Source: Akanthomyces muscarius
Taxonomy: Eukaryota; Ascomycota; Sordariomycetes; Hypocreales; Cordycipitaceae
Assembly: GCF_028009165.1 (NCBI RefSeq)
Contig: NC_079242.1
Span: 2,418,001-2,482,000 of the forward strand
Direction of reading: 5' to 3'
Length of the DNA stretch: 64,000 bases
Part shown: piece after piece, positions 11,996-22,200 of the stretch
How the letters are laid out: the number at the start of each line of letters is the position of its first letter
Numbering within the stretch: position 1 is the stretch's first letter
Program-made: the position numbers and the translations under genes
The notes under the pieces: generated by a model
What the model was told of the DNA's origin: nothing
Seen by the model: the letters and a program-made list of their open reading frames with translations, nothing else
Databases searched by the model: none

Positions 11996-13950
11996 ATGGC
12001 GAAAGCCAGAGTCATTTACTGGTTCCGTACCGACTTGCGATTGCACGATTCACCAGCTCTCAAGGCTGCTCTGGACCTCGACCCCGAAATACTATGGCCG
12101 ATCTTCACATGGGATCCTTACTATGTGTATCGGGCGCGCGGCGGACTCAACAGATGGCAGTTCCTGCAAGTAGTAACTGGTTCTAGAAATTACCTCATGT
12201 GCTAATTGGCATTTTATCATCGCTTCCTATCAGACTCGACTGTCAAAATGATCTATCAGCCTCTATCACCAAACTCAACCCAAAGTCAAAGCTTTTCCTA
12301 CTGCGTGAAGCGCCCCAGACAGTGCTCCCCAAAATCTTTAAAGCCTGGGGTGTAACTCATTTAGTCTTTGAAAAGGATACTGACAGCTACCCCCGTGAGA
12401 GAGATGCGGTGGTAGAAGCTGCAGCGAAAACGGCCGGTGTGCAAGTCATTACTCGCTCCGGCCGGACGCTCTGGGACAGCGATAGGATCGTGGCCAAGAA
12501 CGGTGGCAAGCCCACCATGTCCACTACTCAGCTTCAGAATGCGGGAAAGAAGCTGGGACCGATAGATAGGCCCATTGCGGCACCGTCCAGCCTGCCGGAC
12601 CCAGGAGAGATGCCGCTCGACTTTGAGCACGAACGACCCTCGGGTAAGCCAGACATCAATTCGGAGCGCCGCACAAAAAAGGACACAGAGTACCAGAGCA
12701 TCGCTGGCCCCAAAGGTGATTTCAGTATCGAATCCATGGAGGAGCTGGGCTTTCCATCAGCAACAACGCCTCACAAGGGCGGAGAAACGCGCGCGCTCAA
12801 GCTTCTAGACGACATTGCCAAGGACAAAAAGTACACCGCCACGTTTGAGAAGCCAAAGACGAGCCCCGCGCAGTTTGAGCCGCAATCAACCACGCTCCTG
12901 TCACCGTTTCTCCATTTTGGAGCACTCTCTATCCGAGAATTGTACTGGCGCGTCCAAGATATCGTGGATGAGTACGGCAAAGGCGCATCGTCGCCACCGG
13001 CCAGCCTCACTGGCCAGCTATTCTTTCGAGACATGTACTTTGCTGCCCAAGCAGCCATAGGGCCAAAGTTTACGCAAACCCACGGCAACGACCACTGCAA
13101 GTTTATCCCCTGGCATCTTCCCTCCAAGGTCGATTCGAAAACTGGCGTCACCACTGGCGAATACCACATTGACTCTCCCGAGGCAGAGAAATGGTTTCAG
13201 CGGTGGAAGACTGGCACGACCGGCTTTCCGTGGATTGATGCGCTGATGCGCCAGCTGAGGCAAGAAGGCTGGATTCACCACCTTGGTCGCCACTCGGTAG
13301 CGTGCTTCCTCACTCGCGGCGGCTGCTACATTGACTGGGAGCGCGGCGCCGAAGTCTTTGAGGAGTATCTGCTGGACCACGAGCCGGCCTGCAACGCGGG
13401 CAACTGGCAGTGGCTGTCGTGCACCGCCTTCTTCACGCAGTACTTTCGCATGTACAGCCCCATCTCCTTTCCGCAGAAGTGGGACAAGAATGGCGACTTT
13501 GTCCGGCATTGGGTGCCGGAGCTCAAAAATCTCTCAGCCAAGTACATCTACGAGCCGTGGAAGGCGCCGCTGCTGGACCAGAAGCAGGCCGGCGTGCGCA
13601 TCACGGGTGACGGAGAATCGTCGTCGGGAGAGCAAGGGAAAACGTACCCCAAGCCCATGTTTGACTTTGGCGAGCGGCGAGAGATTTGCCTCGCGGCGAT
13701 GAAGACGGCGTACAAAGCGAACCTCTACGGCGATGATGACCGCGTGGCGGACGGAAGCTGGGCTGACCTTTTCCCTGCCGAGGGCGAGCACGTTGGCGTC
13801 CGCGATCTTGATTTCGAAAGCGACGACGGCGAAAAGGCTGATGAAGGCGATGCGTCGGACGACGCCAATCCCGGGGAGAAGAGAACCGCCAAATCCCAGC
13901 AGACAACGGCAAAGAAGCAGAAAACGTTGAATTTTGGGCGTCTGCCATGA
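11996..13950 (+). CDS. (6-4) photolyase / cryptochrome family protein
   Basis: Encodes 628 residues from exons 11996-12165 and 12234-13950. The N-terminal alpha/beta antenna-binding domain starts with ARVIYWFRTDLRLHDSPAL. The FAD-binding helical domain carries the class signature HHLGRHSVACFLTRG at about residues 405-419 and NAGNWQWLSCTAFF. The (6-4)-photolyase histidine pair is present (H406 and H410 by alignment of the HHLxRH motif), which favours the repair enzyme of (6-4) photoproducts, possibly with a photoreceptor role as known for fungal CRY1-type proteins. The C-terminal tail is acidic, then basic (KKQKTLNFGRLP), suggesting nuclear entry. The intron is a GC-AG intron: joining at GCAAGT restores RWQFLLDCQND, whereas the GT sites I tried just downstream shift the frame into a stop. 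Confidence 0.9.
12166..12233 (+). other. GC-AG intron in the photolyase gene
   Basis: A 68-nt intron with donor GCAAGT, branch-like GCTAAT at about 12201 and acceptor TATCAG. Exon phases (170 nt before, 1717 nt after) give an uninterrupted 629-codon frame. Using the GT at 12170 or 12173 instead shifts the frame into a stop within about six codons. Confidence 0.8.
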
Positions 13951-14039
13951 CTGAGAACTCTGGTCAAATTACAACGTTCGTTTCGTAGATTATATACATA
14001 AATAGATGTTGTACAAATAAAACCCAGCTGGGATTTTGG

Positions 14040-15196
14040 CTAGAACGCCGCGTTTTTGTCTGCCAGACGTGTCAACTCCTGTGCCCAGAGTCGATGGTCG
14101 TTAGCCTCGCTCGAGTCTCCCGCTTTGGTCGCCTTGTCCAGCTTGATCGTGGCCATTTCCTCAAAGCAGTCGAGGGCACCCGTGCAGCCCGCCTTGAACA
14201 GATACTGTAGAGCCTCGTCCGGGTCACTGGCCCGCAGCGTCTTGCCAAGCTGAGGGTCGGCCTCGATGTAGCCGTCCTCGGACAGCCTGCGCAGTATGGC
14301 GACCGCCTGGTCCGTTTTACCGCGCTTGCCCAGCGTCTTGCCCAGCGTGAGGCGGAAGTTGGGCTCCCAGTTGCGCAGGCCGCCGGCGCTGCTGTCCGAG
14401 TGCTGTTTTTGTTTTCGCAGAACATTGTTTAGAATCGTTTCGGCCTCGCCGTACTTGCCCTCCCGGTAGAGGATCTCGCCCTCGATGGCCATGGCAATGG
14501 GGTCGCCGCCCTTGACGAGCGCGCGGAAACGCTTCTCCGCCGGCGCGAAGAAGTCTTCCTTGCCGTACTGACCGCTGCGCGCCAGAAAGGCGGCCAGGCT
14601 GCATGCAGACGGAGCGTAGCCCCAGTTTGTGGCAGTGAACCAGAGCGAGGCCGCGAGATGACTCTTGAAGCCTCGGGATGCTTCCATAACAATACAGCCG
14701 AGATCGTGTAGGACGGCCGCTCCCGGTAAGTCTTCTGTTTGCGTCGATATAACCGTCAGCACACCGGTAACCCAAGGCTCTGTGTTAAATATCACATCGG
14801 TGTAGCAGGCTTTGGCAACATACGCGAAGGTGAGACTAGCTGAAAGGGGCTGTCGTAGTCGCGGATATATTGTGTGTACGCCATCAAGCTTGCATAGTAC
14901 CCCGCCGGAGGGATGAGGTTGAACTCGTCTCCTTTGTGATGGATGAAAGCCTCGACGTGAAGTCGAGGTAGGCTTTTGAGGTCGAGGATCTCGTCCTTGA
15001 AGAATTGCTTTCTGGGAGTGCTGGGTATCCTCATGGATCCTCTCGTCGGCTTCGTGGGCACTCGTTGCCTCTCATAAGTCTCATAGCGTTTATATCGGCA
15101 TTGAGATGCAAGTTGAGGATAAAGCCTTGGTCGCTGCAGGGCCAGACACCTATTGAGTACGGACAGCGCACGCTTCGAGTTGGCGCTTGCCGCCAT
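14040..15196 (-). CDS. Probable mitochondrial TPR/Sel1-like helical repeat protein
   Basis: Encodes 370 residues from exons 15196-14824 and 14779-14040. The 44-nt GTATGT...ACAG intron joins VSPS to QPWVTGVL in frame. The N-terminus (MAASANSKRALSVLNRCLAL, followed by more Arg and no acid for about 40 residues) looks like a mitochondrial presequence. The C-terminal 240 residues are helical pairs of TPR/Sel1 character (AIEGEILYREGKYGEAETIL, then GKTLGKRGKTDQAVAILRRL). Such proteins are usually adaptors, and I do not recognise a named orthologue. It is tail-to-tail with the photolyase, with stop codons only about 90 bases apart. Confidence 0.75.
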
Positions 15197-15793
15197 GTCG
15201 ATCGCGTCTGCGCCGGCGTGGTGTCGGCCTGAAACGTAACTCTGCCCAATGCTCGAGTATCTTGTCAATCTTGATTCCAGACCACTGCAAAGAAATGTTA
15301 TTTGATGCCATAGGAAGCAGCCGTGCACTAAACGCTGGTAATGTCGAGCTTCAGTCTTCTAGTAGCCTGCTGGGCTTGCGCTAGAGGTACCAATTCACCC
15401 GACTGCGCTGATTAGCCAATCAGCGTCGCGTGCTTGTTAGTACCGTAGTTGCGTAGGTGCCAGGTCGGTGTCACGGCGCCTGTAGGGGCCGAAAGCCTGA
15501 AAGGCCCACCTAAATTTTTTGATATCGCAACCTCATGGCCGACTTTGCGCAAACCGGTTTAACTACAGACAGGCTTTTCATTGATCGTGATCGCGGCTTT
15601 ATTGACCGAGGATATCTTTACTAGCTTTCTTCTTATATCCGTGAGACCGTCGGCCCGGTCCCTTCCAATCAAAACCAGGACGCCCGCCACTTCGTCATCA
15701 AGCTGCGCCAGCGCCTGTTCTTTTCAGCCCTACTTTCTTTTAGACTTTTTCCGCTAGCTGGTTCAAATAGTCCAGGGTGAAGTAGGAATCACC
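15197..15793. promoter_or_regulatory. Divergent promoter region
   Basis: These 597 bases lie between two divergent genes. The stretch 15560-15790 leading into the plus-strand gene is pyrimidine-rich near its end, as in a transcribed leader. No coding sequence is seen. Confidence 0.45.
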
Positions 15794-16718
15794 ATGGCGC
15801 CTGTTACACGCAGAAAACAAGCAGAGATGGAGGCCAACTCATCAGCGGCCGAGGAGCCTTCGCCCGCGCCCAAATCTTCTGCGTCGAAGCGTGGCCAAAA
15901 GCTTGCCCTTCGCGGCAAGGAGGGAGATGACGACAAGACCCCGTCCAAGACAGCGGCCAAGAAGAGCACCGTGATTGTGTTTGACGACGACGAGATGAGC
16001 AAACCTGTGGTGATTAAGAAGACTGTCGCAAAGCCCGCCGCGCCTGTGGAGGACGAGGACGAGGAATCGAGCGACGATGAGGCGCCCGAGGCTGTTTCGA
16101 CAACCAAGGCTGCGACTGAGATTAAGTCTGCCGCCAAGGCTACGCAAAAGGCTGCTCAAGAGTATGTTTCTTCTACAGGGTGCCGATGACGAGGTGAAAG
16201 GGCCGAGAGCTAACTACAGGCACAGACAAGCTACAGCACAGAAGCGAAAGCGCCAGGAGCGCGATGCCTTGCTCAAGAAGCAAGCCGAAGAGCGCAAGAA
16301 GATGGAGGAGGAGGCGCGCTCCAGCCTTGCTTCCGAACAAGAATCTAAGAGCCTCGTCGCCGCTCGTCCGCCTAAGGCGGCACGGAAGCGCGGCGGCCAG
16401 GTCGACATCCCCGATACGCTGCCCGCCGAGTTCCTCACCGACTCGTCTGGAGACAGCGGCAGTGAGGCCGACGATGCCACGGCCCGCCGCTCTAAGCCCA
16501 AGCGCAGAAAGGTGGCCGCCGTGGAGCGCAGCCTCACCCGCCTGGACAAGGGCCCGCGCGACGCGACAATCGGGTCGACGGTGTACCAGGTGGCCAAGAA
16601 GACGGACGGCCGCATGGCGCCCAAGGTCAAGCAGTACTCCAAGAGCACCAAGGAGCTGCTCCTGAAGAGACAGCGGGCGCCTGCGAAGCCCCGTGGTGGC
16701 TTCCTGGCCAAGAGATGA
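15794..16718 (+). CDS. Probable U3 snoRNA-associated protein (Utp16-like)
   Basis: Encodes 288 residues from exons 15794-16161 and 16220-16718. The 58-nt intron has donor GTATGT, branch GCTAAC and acceptor ACAG. The protein is highly charged: acidic patches (EDEDEESSDDEAPE), a Lys/Arg/Glu-rich coiled helix (QKRKRQERDALLKKQAEERK) and a conserved C-terminal block (SLTRLDKGPRDATIGSTVYQ, then KVKQYSKSTKELLLKRQR). That block resembles the U3 snoRNA-associated (Utp16) family, whose members work in the small-subunit processome in the nucleolus. The assignment rests on the C-terminal block and on composition, so it is probable rather than certain. Confidence 0.65.
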
Positions 16719-18425
16719 GAGCGTAGGAAAAATGAATGAGCCTTGCGGGTCAAGACGCAGATAACTTGACGGCAAGAGCCGTATTGGGGGGACAGAATCT
16801 ACGGTCAGCGACTTGGCATGGCCGCTGCCTCCCTGTTGTGCATTCGTGTGCTTTTGCGGCATGGCTGAAGCGCCTGAGCATGTTGCTACAAGCTGTCATC
16901 ATTACTGGCAACGCGACCGTACCGCTCGAACCTCACCGCGGCCCAAGAATGTGCACATTTCCTAACGCATTGCACCCAGTTGTTTCAGTCTTCATGCTGA
17001 TAAGCATTGCTGTTGGACAGATGGCGAAACAAAAAAAAAAGTGCATTTTACGTCATGGGATCGCGGAAAGTAGCAATTTTACAGCAGGAATATCGGCGTT
17101 GGGATGTTGTCGCATCATTTTGTTTTGCATTTCTTTATACTTTATATATGCAATCTACGTACTTCTTTCCGCAATAAGTTTCAAGATATGCACGCAGCGG
17201 GTTTGGCGAGTCTTAGCACCGTGCCATTCAATCCGAGGCTAAAGCAGCATTCATGTTTCAAAGATGTCCTTGGCCCTTCTTCGGGACTTCATGCTGGCGA
17301 AACGGCGATACCGAGCCTACAACCCGACGACAGTCTCGCCCGCTCTTTGTTATCTTTAAGCCCAGGTAAACTCACCTGCGGCCTTCTCACCGCAGCACAT
17401 ACCCTCTCCGTCTTGTAAAGGGCGCACTGGACGACTGTTATTTGGTAACTAGAATTTGTTCTTGAATGATTTCCCGCCACACCTCGCCAAGACATTCTTG
17501 ACATCGGGGGCGAAAGCCCCTGCGAGAGCAAAATTGCCGAAGGACGGAAAGCGATGGTGGCACCGCATCTTCGATCCTGCCCCTCGCGAACGGGCGGTTT
17601 CTTGAGTTGTTGCATGCAGGCTACATGCTCGTCCCGGACGGCAGAGTCCAGCCGGCAAATGGAGGTAAGGCTCGTTGTCGCACCCAGGTCATCTCGACGT
17701 TGCACTGCAGCACTGGCGTGCTAGACAAAGCCATGCACGGATAGCTTGACACTTTTTCCCCCTGCCATGCAAACTCTGCCGCAACCTCGTGGATGCAACG
17801 CTGTCTGACTGCGAATGGCGCTAAAACACTCTTGGACGGCGTGCAATGCAATTTATCCCTTATCTCGTGCTGATGTTGGGGATTCTGGGACACTGTCGGT
17901 CGAGGCGCATCCCCGCAATCTCGGCCATAGGTCGAAAATCGGTAGATGCTCTGTGTGTACCTTGACAATGTGGTCATGGTGGGTGATGCTAGGCAGCGAT
18001 GTTGGTGGATGTGCGGTACCAAGCGGCGGCCGCATGGCCACCCAATATCGATTCGTTGAGACATGCTTTTTAAACTGCATTGTGCGAGTTTTGCTAGCAT
18101 AGATGCTCTCTTTTCGCACGGTCAAGGTTTTGTGTTACTGTGATGGAGTTGGTTTACGCGCCTGGCCAGGCAGCAGCCCGCCACGGGCAACGCTGGTTGG
18201 CTGTGGCATCAAATGCACGCCAGACGGAGGAACGCTCTACAAACGCCCAGAGTGTCGCCAACTGGCAGTGATGTTTTGCAAACGGGAGATGCAAATTATA
18301 CAAATATAGAAGATTGCGCTGTCGAGATACACAGAGAGAAAATCCATCATAATGCGCGCACTCTCATCAAGTCACATCATACACACGGTTTCATCAGACA
18401 TCGCCTACATCGCTTACACGCCATC
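16719..18425. other. Intergenic, no gene recognised
   Basis: 1.7 kb between two plus-strand genes. Open frames are short, interrupted, and rich in Cys, His, Ser and Arg, as is typical of non-coding DNA. An AT-rich segment near 17020-17180 probably follows the 3' UTR of the upstream gene. Confidence 0.45.
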
Positions 18426-19142
18426 ATGGGCACCCGCCACCTCATCGTCGTCGTGCTCAACGGCCGCTGGTACATTGCCCAGTACGGCCAGTGGGACGGC
18501 TACCCGAGCGTCGTCGGCATGCAGCTCGTCAAGCTGCTCGCCTCGCCGGAGCTCGTGGCGCAGGTCCGCGCAGGGCTCCCGCACACCTACGAGCCCGACG
18601 ACGCCGCCCTCGAGAAGATGTGGGAGGACAGCGCCGACGCGCGTACCATCCTCAACCACAACCCGGACGTCGGTCCCGACGGCCGCTTGCGCTACTCGCA
18701 GTACAGCCTATGGCGACGCGATCCCGTCGCCCACTACGCGCCCGAGCTGCTCGACATGCTGCCCTCGCTGTCGCGCGAGACGAGCGGCGCCATCCTCGCC
18801 CTCGTCGCCCGCGGCGCCACCGCCGAGCGTCCCCTGCCCGTCAAGCTCGAGCCGACGTTTGCCAACGACGGCCTCTTTTGTGAGTGGGCGTACGTCGTAG
18901 ACCTCGACGGTGAGGCCCTCGAGGTGTACGAGGGTGCATCGGGCAAGACACCCGGCCACCGCTTCGCGCACGTCGGCGTGGAGAATGCCTCAGTGCCCAC
19001 GTTCATCGCGTCGGTGCCGTTTGGGGAGCTGGACGGGTACAAGGACGACTGCGATGGCTTCGTGGGGATGATTGATGAGAAGATTGAAGCCATCAATCGA
19101 CGCAGGGCTGCTAGTCGCGAGGAGCTCGATGACTCTGAATAG
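18426..19142 (+). CDS. Fungal protein of unknown function (MGTRHL family)
   Basis: Encodes 238 residues in one exon. I chose the ATG at 18426 because MGTRHLIVVVLNGRWYIAQY, followed by GQWDGYP, resembles the N-terminus of a widespread but uncharacterised fungal protein group. An upstream in-frame Met at 18213 would add an unconvincing His/Arg-rich stretch. There is no signal peptide and no membrane helix. The middle is acidic and helical (PELLDMLPSLSRETSGAILALV) and the end is charged (EKIEAINRRRAASREELDDSE). The His/Asn-terminal beta-strand pattern loosely recalls Ntn-hydrolase or amidotransferase folds, but no catalytic residue can be named, so that is speculation. The annotated stop is a UAG followed in frame by 45 further open codons. 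Confidence 0.75.
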   Translation: MGTRHLIVVVLNGRWYIAQYGQWDGYPSVVGMQLVKLLASPELVAQVRAGLPHTYEPDDAALEKMWEDSADARTILNHNPDVGPDGRLRYSQYSLWRRDPVAHYAPELLDMLPSLSRETSGAILALVARGATAERPLPVKLEPTFANDGLFCEWAYVVDLDGEALEVYEGASGKTPGHRFAHVGVENASVPTFIASVPFGELDGYKDDCDGFVGMIDEKIEAINRRRAASREELDDSE

Positions 19143-19280
19143 CCGGAGGAGCCTGCAGAACCGGAGGAGCCTGAAGAACCGGAGGAGCCTGAAGAACCGG
19201 AGGAGCCTGAAGAACCGGAAGTCCCAGAAGTCCCAGAAGAGCCAGACGAACAAAAGAGCCAGAAGAGCAAAAGAGCCTGA
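19143..19280 (+). repeat. In-frame Pro-Glu minisatellite after the stop codon
   Basis: Four tandem copies of an 18-bp unit (consensus CCGGAGGAGCCTGAAGAA; first copy with one change) run from 19143 to 19214. They are followed by shorter derivatives to a TGA at 19278-19280. Read in the frame of the upstream gene this gives four PEEPxE hexapeptides and an end of EQKSQKSKRA. The array starts directly after the UAG at 19140-19142. Confidence 0.85.
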
Positions 19281-22200
19281 GGAGCAAAAGAGTGTGCAGA
19301 GTGGAAAGGTTTGCAGAGAGCTACCTAGTTAGCAATTGTGAAAAGAGATGAAATGCTCGCTACTGATCCAAGTTAACAAAGCTGATCAAACATATCATCT
19401 TCTCGATCTCGAATCAGTGCGTATTATGAGCCACCTTATAAACGGAATCGCATGTTTGACTCGCCTGATGTCTTTCCCATGGTATCCGTAGTACAATACC
19501 AAATATGCCCAGCTACCCTGCATGCAATTCCCAAATCACCAAACACTTGAAACAAAGTACTCATCCTCTTTGCAGTAAGAATCTCAATAATGCCAGCCGC
19601 AGCCTATCCCGGCCGACAATCGCAAGCCATCTTACTGGTACTTGCTGGCAGCTACAGACACCACACCACTACCACCACCACCACCACCCCGGCTCTTATC
19701 ACAACTTCCCAAATTGCCCAGGCCTTCTCCTATAACTTGTCACCCTCGATATAGTTCACTCTTCTAAAGCGGAGCCACCCGAATAAACCTGCTACAACGT
19801 GCCACTTGGATATTGCCCCCTGTCCCGTGTTTGACCGGCCACTTTTTTTTTCAGGTACCCGATCCAGCAATGCAAGCCTCTTTTTCTTTCCTACGATGCG
19901 ACGGCCTCTCCCTTTTGTTGGGTGGTTTTACTATATCGCACGCCGTGGTATTACACAGTCGACACCCCTGTGACTACCCCTTGCCCCGGGGAACACCGTA
20001 CTGCTTCTCCCGGAACCCAATTGAGAGCGAAAGCAGCGCTGCAAGAAAGAAAAGGAAGACGGGCGTCGAGAGCTCGGGGCTGGCAAGTTCCGACATCCGG
20101 ACGCGTTTTTTTCTTCTTCTTGGGTGGTCAAGCGACCCTTTTCGACGTGACATCCTACGCCCTGGGGAGTTGGTTGCGTGGTCTAATTATATTTTACTGC
20201 CCCGTGTACTCCGTATAGGTCCATCGCTCTTGCAAGGCAAACTAGCTTCTCCATGCGTTCGGTGTACAGAAATGTTTTGCTTACTCTAGTGGCAAGCAGG
20301 GGACGGGGGGCTGGTTCAATGGCCGCGATCAAGGTCGGAAGGGGGCGCTTCGACCACAAGGCTGGCTTACCTGTGCTTTCAGGGTCACAATTCAAGCATC
20401 TCCGTATGTGCGAACTTCCAGGTCTTTGCCTTTAGGCACGGAGCAGTCAGTGCGAGTTACGCCACGAGCAAGGCCGGCAAGAACGAAAAAAAAACTTCGT
20501 TCTTGCATGATTCAACATGCACAAGACCCTTGATGGGTTTGCTGGCTCGACAGTGTGAGACATGTCTCTGTTGTTGTCAATGTTCAAAATGGCGAGACCT
20601 GTGAGAAATTGAAAACACCAAGCGCAATGCCCATCATGATTTCCTGCCAGTCATGCTCTCCGCTTGAGTTTCCGCGCTCGACGAACTAATTCATTAATTA
20701 TTTTCCCCGACAAATGAATAAGTCGTCGTGATATTGAAGCTTGTATCCCCCAGCAACCAAATACGGAACTGCGCCCGCAAAAGGCTGCTTGTTTTGTCAA
20801 TCCACAACTCTTCCGGCAAAGTACGGCTCGACAGTCGCAAAGCCCATCAATGCACATCGCCATCAATGGTAGCCAACAAGTGGCTTGAGGGTAAGATTTT
20901 TACCCCGATCATGGTCTCCGCTTGGGCATCACGAACAAGAGAGAGAAAAATTCTCCGCACTGCGCCGGCCGTGTTCTTCAGCTCGAGCCTGCGCTGGTGG
21001 CTGTCGCAACAAGAGAAAATTACCCCTGTCAAGGAAAAAGAAAAGGAAAAAGGTGCGATTCCCTGTGCTGGCAGGCTGCGTTCTGAGCCTGGCCGGCGCT
21101 CTCTTTCTCGCTCTCTCCACTTCGAAACTGGGGGCTCCGTTAGCGCAGGCTTGTCAACTTGTCTACTTGGTTCATTCTGCGCTGCTGGCGGTGACATTTT
21201 TTCCTGTTCGGCATTAGTATGCACAGTGGCTAGAGGGCAAACCGCCATGCGTCTCGGCGTTCCTGCACCCATCGGCCAGGGCGTTGTGGGAGTGTGCCAT
21301 GTACTCGGGGCGGCGTTGCATCCCAAGCATGTGATGTTGGCGTTAAGTACTCTGTACGACACAGGGAACTACTCTGACTCAGTGTTGAGGCTTCTCAGCT
21401 GCAAAATATGGCCTGAACCAGAGAACTGGTTCATTATGGGCCACCTTGTTAATATCAGCGCAGTCTCTATCGCATCTCGCTCTCGGGCTGTCTTTCCAGG
21501 GCTCAGCCAAGAGGCGCAGCGAGCAGACTTGAAGAGGCCAAGTCTCTGCCGCGATGGCGATCCAAGCATCTCGTTCATGCGTCCCGCTCACTCTGAGGTC
21601 CGGCTTTGAAATCGGTAATTCTCACCTTCCCAGAGCGATTCCGCTCCGCAGCAGAGGCACAGGCCCCAAGGACGTGGGCGCACGATTGGCGATGCTTGGT
21701 GATAGACAACGTGCTATCCCCGTCATCACACGCATGAGGCTAAAGGCTGACATACGGGAACATTGGCCTGATAATACTCCTGCTTGGTTCTCGAAGCAGG
21801 GGTGTGTACATCATTACAGTAGTCAGTTATTCGCGGTAGGTAAGAATGGACAGAAATTCTGCGAGTCCTAATCGAGCTCTGGAATATATTGATGCTGGTG
21901 GCCGGATCGCGTTGGCGACCGGGCGAGACACATTGGCTGGCTCTGCCTTGCTTCCGCTGTACCAGTGGGCTTGTGAACGTTGCGAGGTCGAGCCATTGTT
22001 AGACGAGCCCTGCAGACCTCCAGGGTCACGAAGCACTGCTGCAAGTAATACGTGGTTTTGCGACGGGCGAAGCATTCCGAGAAACTGAGCCTCATGCGAG
22101 GCCCTGGAGAACTCGGTTCGAGTACTCGTCCGGATCCGATTTCAGCAACCGTTTGAACAGCTGCCAGAGACCCCAAAATAAAACAAAAGAAACGCCAAAT

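Noticed and set aside
12199..13950. Photolyase start at the Met at 12199 as a single-exon gene
   Set aside because: It would lack the conserved N-terminal VIYWFRTDLRLHDSPAL segment, which is encoded upstream and joins in frame through the GC-AG intron.
20728..21609. 293-codon plus-strand frame in the gene desert
   Set aside because: No family motif, no reasonable hydrophobic or domain pattern, Arg/Ser/Cys-rich as in non-coding DNA, and overlapped by equally long minus-strand frames.
22105..22135. tRNA-like B-box sequence (GGTTCGAG)
   Set aside because: I could not find the paired T-stem, an A box at the right distance, or an acceptor stem.
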